Below, piece after piece: positions 9,193 to 17,895 of a DNA stretch of 64,000 nucleotides. Each line of letters starts with the position of its first letter. Within the stretch, counting starts at the first letter, position 1. This DNA comes from Nodularia sphaerocarpa UHCC 0038 (lineage in GTDB: Bacteria > Cyanobacteriota > Cyanobacteriia > Cyanobacteriales > Nostocaceae), in assembly GCF_022376295.1 (NCBI RefSeq), contig NZ_CP060140.1:1802356-1866355 (forward strand), given 5' to 3'. The position numbers and the translations under genes were made by a program. The notes under the pieces were generated by a model. It was not told the DNA's origin. It searched no databases and saw nothing but the letters and a program-made list of their open reading frames with translations.

Positions 9193-10911
9193 TTAACTTC
9201 TGAGTTGTTTCATTGACCAAATAATGGCATGAGCGCCTAGCATTTGAGAGTATATTTTTCCCTGATTATCGTGTATGATAAAATCTGCGATCGCACTACT
9301 CGGAGTTTTGGCTTTTATTTCACAAGAAACGTAAAATGGTTCGTTATGTGGGGTAGGAGAAAATTGTTCAAATTTCTCTACTTTTCCGGGTAAGCAACCT
9401 TCTTGATAAAAGTGTTGTGTCCAAATCCATAAGGCGTGCATACTCAAGTCTGTTGTATAAGGATTCACCCATTTAACGGGGAATTGTCCTTGTTTTTGAG
9501 CGCTGATTTCTGTCCACAAACATTCTGTGGTTATTTTTTCAGGGGTAATATTTAAAACTCTTTGGACTTCTTGAAATGAAGGTCCATGAAATAAGGTGGC
9601 TCCGCCATTTTGGTAGAAATCTTTACCTGTAGCAGTAATAATCTGATCTTGATTCAGATTGATTGATTCATAAGTAGGAGCATGGGGAATTTTTCTATGC
9701 AGGTTGAGTTGTGCGCTAAAATGGTAATGGATTTTTCCGGATGGGTTTTTACTCCAGATTTTAGCTTTGACGGTAATTTTTTCAGAGTTGATTTTCTCAA
9801 CTTCTTCTATGTCTAAAATGTGTTCTCTAGCTAAATTGTGATTGAAGGTGATTCCCTTCAGAACTTTGAAATCTGTGTAATTGAATAATCGATAACCTGG
9901 ATAGATTTCCTCACAGGAATTAATGATCCATGTCATTGCACAGGTAGCAGGTAATACAGGAGAACCAGCGATCGCATGATCATATAAAAAGGGATTCGCT
10001 TCCAGTTTCATCTGGCGACGGATGCGATGAGTCCGCAGTTGGGAATCTAACTCTATACTTGGGGGATGAAGTGGACTACCAATAACAACTTGTGCAGTAT
10101 CATGATGGGACGGGTGCAATTCGTTGACGAGCATTTGTGTACCCGCATCCACAGGAATAATATCAAATCCCCTTTCTGCAAGTGCCTTTTTCAGTTCTGG
10201 GGAAACCATACCACTATCCCAAGCACCCCAATTAATGGCGACTACGTGACACTGAGGATAATTTTGCTTGATTAAATGGGCTGATTTGTTGAGAATTTCA
10301 TTAGCGATCGCATAATCAGATTGTCCAATATTCCCGTAAAATCCAGTTACAGAAGAAAACAACACTAAATGCTGAAGTTGCTCAACATTCACACAAGCCA
10401 GCAGATTTTCTAATCCCTGCACCTTAGCAGTGTAAACCTTCTCAAAATCCTGATCAGTTTTCTTTTCAATCAGCTTATCAGCTAAATTTCCCGCCCCGTG
10501 AATAATTCCAGTAATTGCACCCACGGCCGCTAACTTCTGCTGTAAATCTGCAACATTGGTGACATCCACACTAATATATTCTGCTTGAGCGCCTGTTTCT
10601 TGGATGCTTGCTAAGGTTTTCTTAATTTCGCGACTGGAAACGATTTTGTTATATATCTTCAGTACACTCATAGGAGTCGGCTTTTCTCCTTGAGTTAGAA
10701 GATTCTCCATAATCCGTTTCTTTAAAGCTGCTTCCTCCAAACAATCTTGAGCAAATGCTGGTTCAACATCCAAAACCTCAGAACGACCAAGGAGAATAAA
10801 TTTACAAGGCTGGTGCTGCGCCATTTTAATCGCACATTGAGCCGTAATTCCTTTCGCGCCACCACTTACAACAAAAACCGATGAAGGACGAACTTGAGTC
10901 TGTGTAGTCAT
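9193..10911 (-). CDS. hglD: HglD: ketoreductase-dehydratase subunit
   Basis: The 572-residue protein starts with the catalytic half of a ketoreductase: the nucleotide-binding GGAKGI at 17-22, Ser187 in LFSSVTG, Tyr200 and Asn204 in DYAIANE. The C-terminal half is a hot-dog dehydratase with the HxxxGxxxxP signature (His312). There is no KR structural subdomain at its N-terminus. That part appears at the C-terminus of the upstream hglE product, so the reductase seems to be split between two polypeptides. In the hgl pathway this subunit would reduce and dehydrate the growing chain before the PfaD enoyl reductase acts. It is the second gene of the operon. Confidence 0.88.
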   Translation of the reverse strand: MTTQTQVRPSSVFVVSGGAKGITAQCAIKMAQHQPCKFILLGRSEVLDVEPAFAQDCLEEAALKKRIMENLLTQGEKPTPMSVLKIYNKIVSSREIKKTLASIQETGAQAEYISVDVTNVADLQQKLAAVGAITGIIHGAGNLADKLIEKKTDQDFEKVYTAKVQGLENLLACVNVEQLQHLVLFSSVTGFYGNIGQSDYAIANEILNKSAHLIKQNYPQCHVVAINWGAWDSGMVSPELKKALAERGFDIIPVDAGTQMLVNELHPSHHDTAQVVIGSPLHPPSIELDSQLRTHRIRRQMKLEANPFLYDHAIAGSPVLPATCAMTWIINSCEEIYPGYRLFNYTDFKVLKGITFNHNLAREHILDIEEVEKINSEKITVKAKIWSKNPSGKIHYHFSAQLNLHRKIPHAPTYESINLNQDQIITATGKDFYQNGGATLFHGPSFQEVQRVLNITPEKITTECLWTEISAQKQGQFPVKWVNPYTTDLSMHALWIWTQHFYQEGCLPGKVEKFEQFSPTPHNEPFYVSCEIKAKTPSSAIADFIIHDNQGKIYSQMLGAHAIIWSMKQLRS

Positions 10912-10937
10912 ATTATTTTATGATTAAAGAGGAACGA

Positions 10938-11012
10938 ACCGCCAAGTCGCCAAGAACGCCAAGAAAGAGTTTTTTCGCTCTTAAACTCTGCGCCTCTGCG
11001 CCTCTGCGTGAG
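10938..11012. repeat. Dispersed CGCCAAG repeat plus STRR heptamers
   Basis: ACCGCCAAGTCGCCAAG with a further CGCCAAG (10,938-10,963) is identical over 26 bases to a copy inside the Mg-chelatase H gene. CTCTGCGCCTCTGCGC and CTCTGCGTGAG (10,985-11,012) follow. It fills the hglE-hglD gap. Confidence 0.7.
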
Positions 11013-11066
11013 ATAAAAAATATCCTTCAAAGCAGAGGGAGATATATTAATACCTCCCTCATCCCT

Positions 11067-14000
11067 TTACTTCTCGACTGAAGCAACTAAGGTTACACGT
11101 CCCTGTGAACCGTAAGCAACTTCACTGATATAAAGATTCGGGTCGTGCATTTCAGCGATAATATATTCTGCTGACTGATGAGCGTTTATAGCTGGACTCA
11201 AATCAATGGCGCGAGTAAATACTTTTGGCCATTCCCACTTCAGAGTTTTGGTTAATCCAAATAATCCTGCACCAATGGCTGTGAAGTTAACCCTTCGGCT
11301 TCGCTCAGGGTGAATGTTATGCTCTAAGCCAAAGGCTCCATCTAAACGATTGACAGTTAAGAAACAACTGCGTTCATAACGCGCTACTTCGTTGAGAGTT
11401 TGCTTGAGATGTTTCGCTATAAAGAACACGTGCTTGACAATCGCCTTTTCTTGTGCTGAGTAAGCAGGTGTCTGACTTCCCTCAAATACCGGATGAATAT
11501 GGATGAAAGCGCCAATTGTACCGAAGTGAGTCGCGATCGCAGATAATTTATGTTGGAGTAATTCTTCAGTCATATCTGCGAGGACTACGCGATTCACTCC
11601 GGGTGGTAAAAGCGACTGTTGGGGAACAATTGATGGGGGGAAACTTAAAACTACCACTTTCCCACCGCGATCGCTTAAACTTTGAGCTAATTGTGAAGTG
11701 GTGAGGGAACCATCGTCAGTAATTACACTCACGTGTCCCTCTGGTAAAGCGAAATCTAAACTATCCGGTGGTGGGAGGAATTGCAGTTTAGCAGGTCGCC
11801 GTGTCACACCGTCAATTACCTGGACTGGCTGGTAACTAAACTCCTGCTGAGGCTTTTTTTTTTCACCCCCAGCGAGCTTCTGGAGATAATCAACTATTTG
11901 ACCGATGGTGCGGAGGTCTCCCAGTTCTTCTATATTAGGCTGGGGTAAATTGGGGTACTTATCTTGCATCGCTCCCAATATTTCTACCCGTTTAATGGAG
12001 TCAATTCCTAAATCAGCCTCCATATCCATTTCCATTTCTAGCATCTCTACTGGGTAGCCAGTCTTATCACTGGTGATGCTTAACAAGGTTTCGCCCAAGT
12101 CTGCGTAATCATCGGTAGCTGCTATTTCTGGTTCTGTTTCTAGTTCTGTGGGGAAGGGGGTAGAGACAACCGGGCTGGTCGTCTCTACGGGACTGGGGAT
12201 CTCTTTGTCCCCTATGGGGATAAGGGACAATGGGGATTGAACTGATTCTAGCACGACTTCTTGAGTAGCAACAGAAGCACTGCCAGAGACTTGACATTGT
12301 AGATATTCTACAACTTCACCAATGGTGCGTTTTTCTGATAACTCTTCTAAATTTGGCTTGGGTAAATCAGGGTACATATCCTGTAAAGCGCCCAATATTT
12401 CCACTCGTTTAATAGAGTCGATTCCTAAATCAGCCTCCATATCCATATCCATTTCCAGCATCTCGACTGGGTAGCCAGTTTTATCGCTGGTGATGGCTAA
12501 CAAGTTGTTACCCAATTCCGCTAAATCAATATTAGAAGCAGATACAGGCGCGGGTGCTGATACTGTTTCGACTACAGGCGCGGGTGCTGGTATCACCGCT
12601 ACAGGTGCGGGTACTGTTTCTACCACTGGCGCGGGTGCTGGTATCACCGCTACAGGTGCGGGTACTGTTTCTACCACTGGCGCGGGTGCTGGTATCACCG
12701 CTACAGGTGCTGATACTGTTTCTACCACAGGCGCGGGTTCTGGTATCACCGCTACAGGTGCGGGTGCAATTTCTACCACTGGCGCTGGTGCTGTTTTAGT
12801 AACAACTGTCTCTGTGGACTGAGTAGTTACCTGAGTAGAGATAATTTGAGAATACTCTTGTTGTATAAGTTGGAAAAAGTTCTTCGCGTATTCTAACTGT
12901 TCCAGAAGATATTGCTCATGGATGCGTAGGGTTTCACCTTGTTGGCTGTGAAACTGCATCATCCCACGTTCCACACTTTCCTTGACAACTAGCTGGAGTT
13001 GTGCAGCTTCGTCGTTAGATTTGCTGTTACCAAATACAGCGTTTTGTTGCTGCATCAATTGGAAAAACGCTTTGGTGTATTCCGTCTGATGTTGCAGATA
13101 AGTCCCGTGGACTTGTAGATTTTCGGTTTGATTTTGCTGGAACTGTGTGAGCAAATATTCTAAACTTTCTAACGCCCGTTGGTAATTTACAGGTTTTTCT
13201 GGTGTTGGTTGCATCTTTGTCTCCTGGGCTGTTGCTGTAGGAAGAATCACAGGATTCATTTGAGGCTGGGGTGCAGAATTAGTAGAGTTATGTGAAAATT
13301 CGGGCAGACTATCTGTAGGATTGGCAACACGTCCATTAGTGCTATTCTCTTTCACTGGTGGAGTTGCTACTACAATTTCAGAAAACTCAGGTGTAGAGAT
13401 GACAGTGGGCGCAGCAGGTAAACTAACTTTATGTCCGTTCTGCAAAGCTTCAGTAAAAGCGTTCTTGGTTTTTTCGGACACATAGTTAATGCCGTTTAAA
13501 CGCACATTTAAGGCTTTCTTCTTCTCAACAGGAGGTAGTATAGGTTCAACTTGATAAGGATCGAGGTTTTTCAAAGATAAGCCCACTACACGTAACTGTA
13601 CAGCCGCTTCTCTCAGAGAGCGATCGCTGTTCTTTTGAGTGCTGGGGTTCAAAGAGATGGTAAGATGTGGGCGATCGCCTAAAATATCTTTGACCAAATT
13701 AGTCAAAATCCGCCGGGGACCAAATTCCACAAAGCAATAACCACCAGCAGCATAGATATTTTCGATTTCCTGCTTAAACATCACCGAATTAGCCAGGTGA
13801 GTTTCCAGAATTTTTTGAATTGCTTGGGGTTCTTGGGGGTAGGTTTTACCTGTAACGTTGGTAAAGACAGGAATTTGAGGCTGATTGAATTTAACAGATT
13901 TAGTGGCGATCGCAAAAGATTTTTGAGCAAAAGCAATCAACGGCGTGTGGAAAGCAGCAGACACAGGTAAAACCACAGCCGTACAACCTTGTTCCTGTAA

Positions 14001-16439
14001 AGCTTGTCTCACCTTAGCGATTTCCGCCGTCGGACCAGCCAAGACAAATTGTGTCGGAGAATTAAAATTAGCAATAGTCACCTGGGGAAAATTCCGCAGT
14101 ACCACAGTAACTTTGCTCATATCTTCCTTCACAGCCAACATACTACCAGCATCATGGTCTGGGTCTTCTGGCGCAGCCATAGCTTGACCTCTAGACTTCA
14201 CGAGAAACAAGTAATCTGCTTCACTCAAAACCCCAGCAGCCCATAAAGCTGTCAATTCTCCAAAGCTGTGTCCCGCCACAAAATCAGATTTAAATCCCGC
14301 TTGTTGCAATATAGAATAAAGACCAGCGCTAAATACCCCAATAGCAGGTTGAGCGTATTCTGTGCGTTGTAATGCAGCAATTTGGGCATTTTTTTCCGCC
14401 TCATTAAACACAGGATGAGGAAACACAATTTCCGAAACAGGCTGCAAATTATCTTTAAGTAACAAACTATCCATACAGCCATGTAAACGGCGCATAGTAG
14501 GAAAGTTCATCACCAATTCCCGCCCCATTTCCAGATATTGCGAACCTTGTCCAGAAAACAGAGAAACAACCTTTCCGCCCAAAGCCATTCCAGAAGAACG
14601 GTAATAAATACCTTGGGGATGTTCCCAAGATGTTGCGTCAGCTTTATTTTTCAGCCAGTCAATACTAACTTGTATAAACTTGCAGGCTTCTTGCAGATTC
14701 TCAGCGACAAATCCCACCCTAGCAGCAACCTGGGGAATCTCCACCGACTGACATTCTTGAACTAATGCAGCAAAATGTCTTTCACCACCCTCTGCTTGTA
14801 ACTTACCCAGAGTTTCTTCACATTTACGCAAAAGTTGAGCCGGATTATTCGCAAACAGTAGCACCTCACGGGCGGTACTGTGTAAACGATAGGGAAGATT
14901 TTCTGCGGTGTCGTATTCTTCCAAAACAACGTGATAATTTGTCCCACCAAAACCGAAAGAACTCACACCAGCCCGTCTTGGCGCTTCACCTTCCGCCCTT
15001 ATCCAAGGTCTGGTTTGGGTATTCAAATAAAATGATGAATTTTTGATATCCAGTTTAGGATTTGGTTCAGTAATATTGATGGTTGCGGGTAAAACTTTGT
15101 GATGCAAAGCCAAAGCAGTTTTAATCAAACTTGCAGCCCCAGCAGCCGCTTTCGTATGTCCAATTTGAGACTTCACACTACCCAAAGCAATATGCTGTCT
15201 TTGGGAATCATGTTGGCTAAAGAAGTCTTTTAAAGAACCAAATTCGATGGGGTCGCCAGCCATTGTCCCAGTCCCGTGGGCTTCCATTAACCCCACAGTC
15301 GCAGGAGAAAAGCCAGCATCATCATAAGCACGTTCCAAAGCCTTGACTTGGCCTTCCTTGCGGGGAGCATAAATACTCTTGTAGCGACCATCGCTAGAAG
15401 TACCAATCCCTTTAATCACCGCATAAATTTTATCATTGTCCCGTTCCGCATCTTCCAAGCGTTTGAGGACATACATACAAACACCTTCACCCAGCAACAT
15501 CCCATCCGATTTAGCATCAAAAGGTTTGGCGTTTTCACTGGGAGAAACGGCTGGTGTTTTGCTGAAAGAAATGTAAGCCATGATAGTGTTGTCAGTGTCA
15601 ACACCACCAGTCAGCATCATATCAGCGCGATGTTCCACCAGTTCGCTAATAGCCATTTTCAAAGCGCCAAAGGAACTAGCACAAGCCGCATCAACTACAC
15701 AATTTGTGCCGCCAAAATTCAAGCGGTTGGCAATTCTTCCAGCCACAACATTCGCCAACATTCCAGGAAAAGCATTTTCATCCCATTTGATATAGGCGCT
15801 TTTAATTTTTTCGATAATTTTTTGGGTATCTTGATCAGAAATACCACTGCTTTTAAGAGCCTTTTCCCAAACAGGATACTCTAATCGAGCCGAAAGTGGC
15901 ATTCCCAATTGCTTGGCCATCGCCACCCCTAAAATTACCCCAATCTTTTCGCGGCTAAACTCACGCGACTCACCATAACCAGCATCTTCCATTGCTTCTT
16001 TAGCAATCACCAAACTTAATAGCTGGGAAATATCTGTAACTTCCAAGATGCTGGGAGGAATGCCAAACTCCATTGGGTTAAAATCAATCTCTGGAATAAA
16101 CCCACCTCTTTTACAGTAGGTTTTATCTTCAGGAGTTCTGGGGTTGGGGTCGTAATAATCTTCGACGCTCCAATGTGTAGCCGGGATATCAGTAATACAA
16201 TCAATTTTGTTAACGATATTTTGCCAGTATTCCCGCAAATTTCTAGCTTGAGGTAACAGAGAAGCCATACCGACAATGGCTATCGGATTTTGTTCTAATC
16301 TTCTATTAATTTTGTTAACTGACATGGGTTTTTCCTTGTGCAATTTTTTTTCGTCTATTGACCTAATCAAAGTTTTCTCAACACTTTTGATAAGGCTCTC
16401 TAACTCTGCCAAAGCCGTATCAATTGAATAAGCAGACAT
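11067..16439 (-). CDS. hglE: HglE: KS-AT-ACP-ACP synthase with partial KR
   Basis: A large synthase of up to 1790 residues. The KS domain has Cys253 (DAACAS), His388 and His428; the AT domain has Ser725 in GHSFGE. A Gln-rich helical region (about 1107-1193) is followed by a Pro/Ala/Val repeat linker (about 1216-1299). Two ACPs carry the LGIDSIKR motif with phosphopantetheine serines Ser1342 and Ser1481. The C-terminal about 240 residues look like only the structural subdomain of a KR. The order resembles PfaA of PUFA synthases and HglE of heterocyst glycolipid clusters. An alternative ATG at 16,325 has AAGGA before it, but residues 1-38 look like a coding amphipathic helix, so both starts are possible. 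The C-terminal part contains an inserted dispersed repeat (11,290-11,311). Confidence 0.92.
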   Translation of the reverse strand: MSAYSIDTALAELESLIKSVEKTLIRSIDEKKLHKEKPMSVNKINRRLEQNPIAIVGMASLLPQARNLREYWQNIVNKIDCITDIPATHWSVEDYYDPNPRTPEDKTYCKRGGFIPEIDFNPMEFGIPPSILEVTDISQLLSLVIAKEAMEDAGYGESREFSREKIGVILGVAMAKQLGMPLSARLEYPVWEKALKSSGISDQDTQKIIEKIKSAYIKWDENAFPGMLANVVAGRIANRLNFGGTNCVVDAACASSFGALKMAISELVEHRADMMLTGGVDTDNTIMAYISFSKTPAVSPSENAKPFDAKSDGMLLGEGVCMYVLKRLEDAERDNDKIYAVIKGIGTSSDGRYKSIYAPRKEGQVKALERAYDDAGFSPATVGLMEAHGTGTMAGDPIEFGSLKDFFSQHDSQRQHIALGSVKSQIGHTKAAAGAASLIKTALALHHKVLPATINITEPNPKLDIKNSSFYLNTQTRPWIRAEGEAPRRAGVSSFGFGGTNYHVVLEEYDTAENLPYRLHSTAREVLLFANNPAQLLRKCEETLGKLQAEGGERHFAALVQECQSVEIPQVAARVGFVAENLQEACKFIQVSIDWLKNKADATSWEHPQGIYYRSSGMALGGKVVSLFSGQGSQYLEMGRELVMNFPTMRRLHGCMDSLLLKDNLQPVSEIVFPHPVFNEAEKNAQIAALQRTEYAQPAIGVFSAGLYSILQQAGFKSDFVAGHSFGELTALWAAGVLSEADYLFLVKSRGQAMAAPEDPDHDAGSMLAVKEDMSKVTVVLRNFPQVTIANFNSPTQFVLAGPTAEIAKVRQALQEQGCTAVVLPVSAAFHTPLIAFAQKSFAIATKSVKFNQPQIPVFTNVTGKTYPQEPQAIQKILETHLANSVMFKQEIENIYAAGGYCFVEFGPRRILTNLVKDILGDRPHLTISLNPSTQKNSDRSLREAAVQLRVVGLSLKNLDPYQVEPILPPVEKKKALNVRLNGINYVSEKTKNAFTEALQNGHKVSLPAAPTVISTPEFSEIVVATPPVKENSTNGRVANPTDSLPEFSHNSTNSAPQPQMNPVILPTATAQETKMQPTPEKPVNYQRALESLEYLLTQFQQNQTENLQVHGTYLQHQTEYTKAFFQLMQQQNAVFGNSKSNDEAAQLQLVVKESVERGMMQFHSQQGETLRIHEQYLLEQLEYAKNFFQLIQQEYSQIISTQVTTQSTETVVTKTAPAPVVEIAPAPVAVIPEPAPVVETVSAPVAVIPAPAPVVETVPAPVAVIPAPAPVVETVPAPVAVIPAPAPVVETVSAPAPVSASNIDLAELGNNLLAITSDKTGYPVEMLEMDMDMEADLGIDSIKRVEILGALQDMYPDLPKPNLEELSEKRTIGEVVEYLQCQVSGSASVATQEVVLESVQSPLSLIPIGDKEIPSPVETTSPVVSTPFPTELETEPEIAATDDYADLGETLLSITSDKTGYPVEMLEMEMDMEADLGIDSIKRVEILGAMQDKYPNLPQPNIEELGDLRTIGQIVDYLQKLAGGEKKKPQQEFSYQPVQVIDGVTRRPAKLQFLPPPDSLDFALPEGHVSVITDDGSLTTSQLAQSLSDRGGKVVVLSFPPSIVPQQSLLPPGVNRVVLADMTEELLQHKLSAIATHFGTIGAFIHIHPVFEGSQTPAYSAQEKAIVKHVFFIAKHLKQTLNEVARYERSCFLTVNRLDGAFGLEHNIHPERSRRVNFTAIGAGLFGLTKTLKWEWPKVFTRAIDLSPAINAHQSAEYIIAEMHDPNLYISEVAYGSQGRVTLVASVEK
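11290..11311. repeat. Dispersed 22-bp inverted-ended repeat inside hglE
   Basis: A 22-base element with ACCCT/AGGGT ends. It differs at one position from the intergenic copy at 31,863-31,884. Here it is in frame and encodes HPERSRRV in the partial KR domain of HglE. Confidence 0.75.
12160..12188. repeat. Inverted repeat in the inter-ACP linker of hglE
   Basis: GTAGAGAC and GTCTCTAC arms are separated by 13 bases. The arms match those of the palindrome family at 873-900 and 31,125-31,152. It codes for part of the linker between the two ACP domains. Confidence 0.5.
12543..12790. repeat. 51-bp tandem coding repeats in hglE
   Basis: About 4.5 units of 51 bases encode the 17-residue unit VVETVPAPVAVIPAPAP, with small variations. 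They form the flexible Pro/Ala linker in front of the first ACP. The near identity of units at DNA level suggests recent expansion. Confidence 0.85.
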
Positions 16440-16677
16440 AGGGCATATACTGTTCTTAACTTGTGTGGATTGTGATAGCTTGCGTGGCGATAGCTACAGC
16501 TACAGTAATTTTTGTTTTCCACTGAAAATGAGCTATTTCTTCTAACAAACAGCTAGCTAATATTCATAAGTTAACTGCTTGTTTCTAAACCAACCGCACA
16601 GGATACATACTGTCTTTCCGCCTTACAGCAGTTTTCATGTATTTAGACCACGCGCTGATGTTTGTATTTCTTTCTTC

Positions 16678-16704
16678 CTTTGCGCCTTTGCGCCTTTGCG
16701 TGAG
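16678..16704. repeat. STRR-type tandem heptamers (CTTTGCG)
   Basis: TTTGCGCCTTTGCG units ending in GTGAG, just downstream of the small gene at 16,721-16,999. The rest of 16,440-16,720 carries the hglE leader. No clear promoter box could be assigned by eye. Confidence 0.65.
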
Positions 16705-16720
16705 AAATAAAGAAATAATC

Positions 16721-16999
16721 TTATACAGGACTAGATTCTTGATATTGAGGTAATAGGTCAATAACGTTGTTGAAGCTAGAAAAATAGTCTTGGAGTACGT
16801 TAGCTGCTTGACCAGTGAATTCCATCCATTCGTAATGGTAGAGATTTTCAGCAATTGTATCCCACTGGATTAAGGGAAACTGAGGAGTAGCTACTAGGAC
16901 AGAAACGCTTTTTTCTCCCAAACTAGTTTGAGTATCTAGCCTAACCGCAGCAACGTAGCTGGTGTTAATGACAACGTTCTGTATCTTGATAAATGCCAT
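16721..16999 (-). CDS. Small conserved-looking hypothetical protein upstream of hglE
   Basis: A 92-residue soluble protein starting MAFIKIQNVVINTSYVAA and ending LPQYQESSPV. The sequence is protein-like throughout, with no signal peptide or membrane segment. It lies on the hglE strand, 281 bases upstream, and Anabaena has small genes in the same part of its hgl island. A shorter overlapping frame at 16,585-16,854 is less convincing. I do not recognise a domain. Its first residues (IKIQNVVINTSYVAAVRL) suggest a beta-rich fold, but no function can be given. Confidence 0.7.
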   Translation of the reverse strand: MAFIKIQNVVINTSYVAAVRLDTQTSLGEKSVSVLVATPQFPLIQWDTIAENLYHYEWMEFTGQAANVLQDYFSSFNNVIDLLPQYQESSPV

Positions 17000-17697
17000 A
17001 GCCAGTTTCAGCGTCCAGGATAATTTATTTTAAGCAATTCGACCCAGAAAAGTTGACAACTTCGTTACAGAACAAACATTACCCTAAATTCTAAATTCAT
17101 GCACTTTTCTGAAGAAATACTCACACACTTATAGGGTGATGCCAATGCGGTTGGGTTTAGTTTTGTTTTTTCAAATCTCAACAAAATAACTAATTTCCTT
17201 TGCCGCTTTGAAAGGGTTGAATTAATAAAAACAATAGCATGATTCACAGAAACTAAATCATTTGTTTAACGTAATTTTATAATAAAACTAGATTCTTGCT
17301 GGTAGCAATTTTGTAAAAAACACGATATACAAGTATAGTAAATAACTTCATTATCAGGTTAGTATTTTAGCTAAATTGCTGTGGTAGTATTGGTTTTCAT
17401 GCCAGCACGCATCTTTTCATAATGCAGCTAAGATTTAATCAATACATAAACAATGTCCGGTTTGATCTAAATTTATTTTTCAGCAGAACATCATAATTAA
17501 ACCTAAAAAATTGATTATCTTCAAAAATAAACCTACCTATACAAACAAAAAGTAACTTATAAAGCAAAGGTTAATTCCTTATATAGTGCAGAATAAACAA
17601 AACTTATTTGTGATGAATTGCCTAAACTTTGACCTCATTTAGCAATATCTGACAAAGCAGTTACAGATTTAGAAATAATATTTAAAGCTATATTAAT
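17000..17697. other. AT-rich intergenic stretch, no gene seen
   Basis: About 700 bases of AT-rich DNA between the small hgl gene and the dispersed element at 17,698. Only short, non-protein-like frames occur. It may hold the promoter of the hgl operon, but I cannot point to a specific site. Confidence 0.6.
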
Positions 17698-17876
17698 AAC
17701 TTTTAATGTAGGGTGTGTTGTCGCGCAGCGCAACGCACCGTCAAAACTTCGGCTTTTTGTGTTAACAATTCCAGGTGCGTTAGCCTTCGGCATAACACAC
17801 CCTACGAACTACGAACTACGAACAATTTATATTTCTTCATGTACATTGAATTTTCTCGCCGACTTACTTAGCTTGC
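17698..17876 (+). repeat. About 150-180-bp dispersed hairpin element (MITE-like), copy 1
   Basis: It opens AACTTTTAATGTAGGGTGTG and contains GCGCAGCGCAACGCACC and GGTGCGTTAGCCTTCGGC, then ACACACCCTACGAA and ATATTTCTTCATGTACAT. The outer TAGGGTGTG/CACACCCTA arms can pair. The same order of blocks recurs at 48,301-48,461 and, inverted, at 61,516-61,651. It encodes no transposase. Confidence 0.8.
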
Positions 17877-17895
17877 GTGGCGATCGCCATCAAGA

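Noticed and set aside
12543..12790. Regular 51-bp repeats resembling a CRISPR array
   Set aside because: No unique spacers; they encode a Pro/Ala linker.
12490..12822. Plus-strand frame of 110 codons rich in Gly, Ala and Thr
   Set aside because: It is the reverse reading of the 51-bp tandem repeats in hglE; the minus-strand synthase frame is clearly the real one.
15348..15884. Plus-strand frame of 178 codons
   Set aside because: It lies fully inside the KS domain of hglE on the other strand, which shows the catalytic cysteine and histidines; no ribosome binding site or known motif supports the shadow frame.
16440..16720. NtcA-type site (GTA-N8-TAC) in front of hglE
   Set aside because: No convincing match was found by eye, so no regulator site is claimed.
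16585..16854. Minus-strand frame of 89 codons overlapping the small gene at 16,721-16,999
   Set aside because: Its end translates the STRR heptamers and its composition is less protein-like than the overlapping frame.
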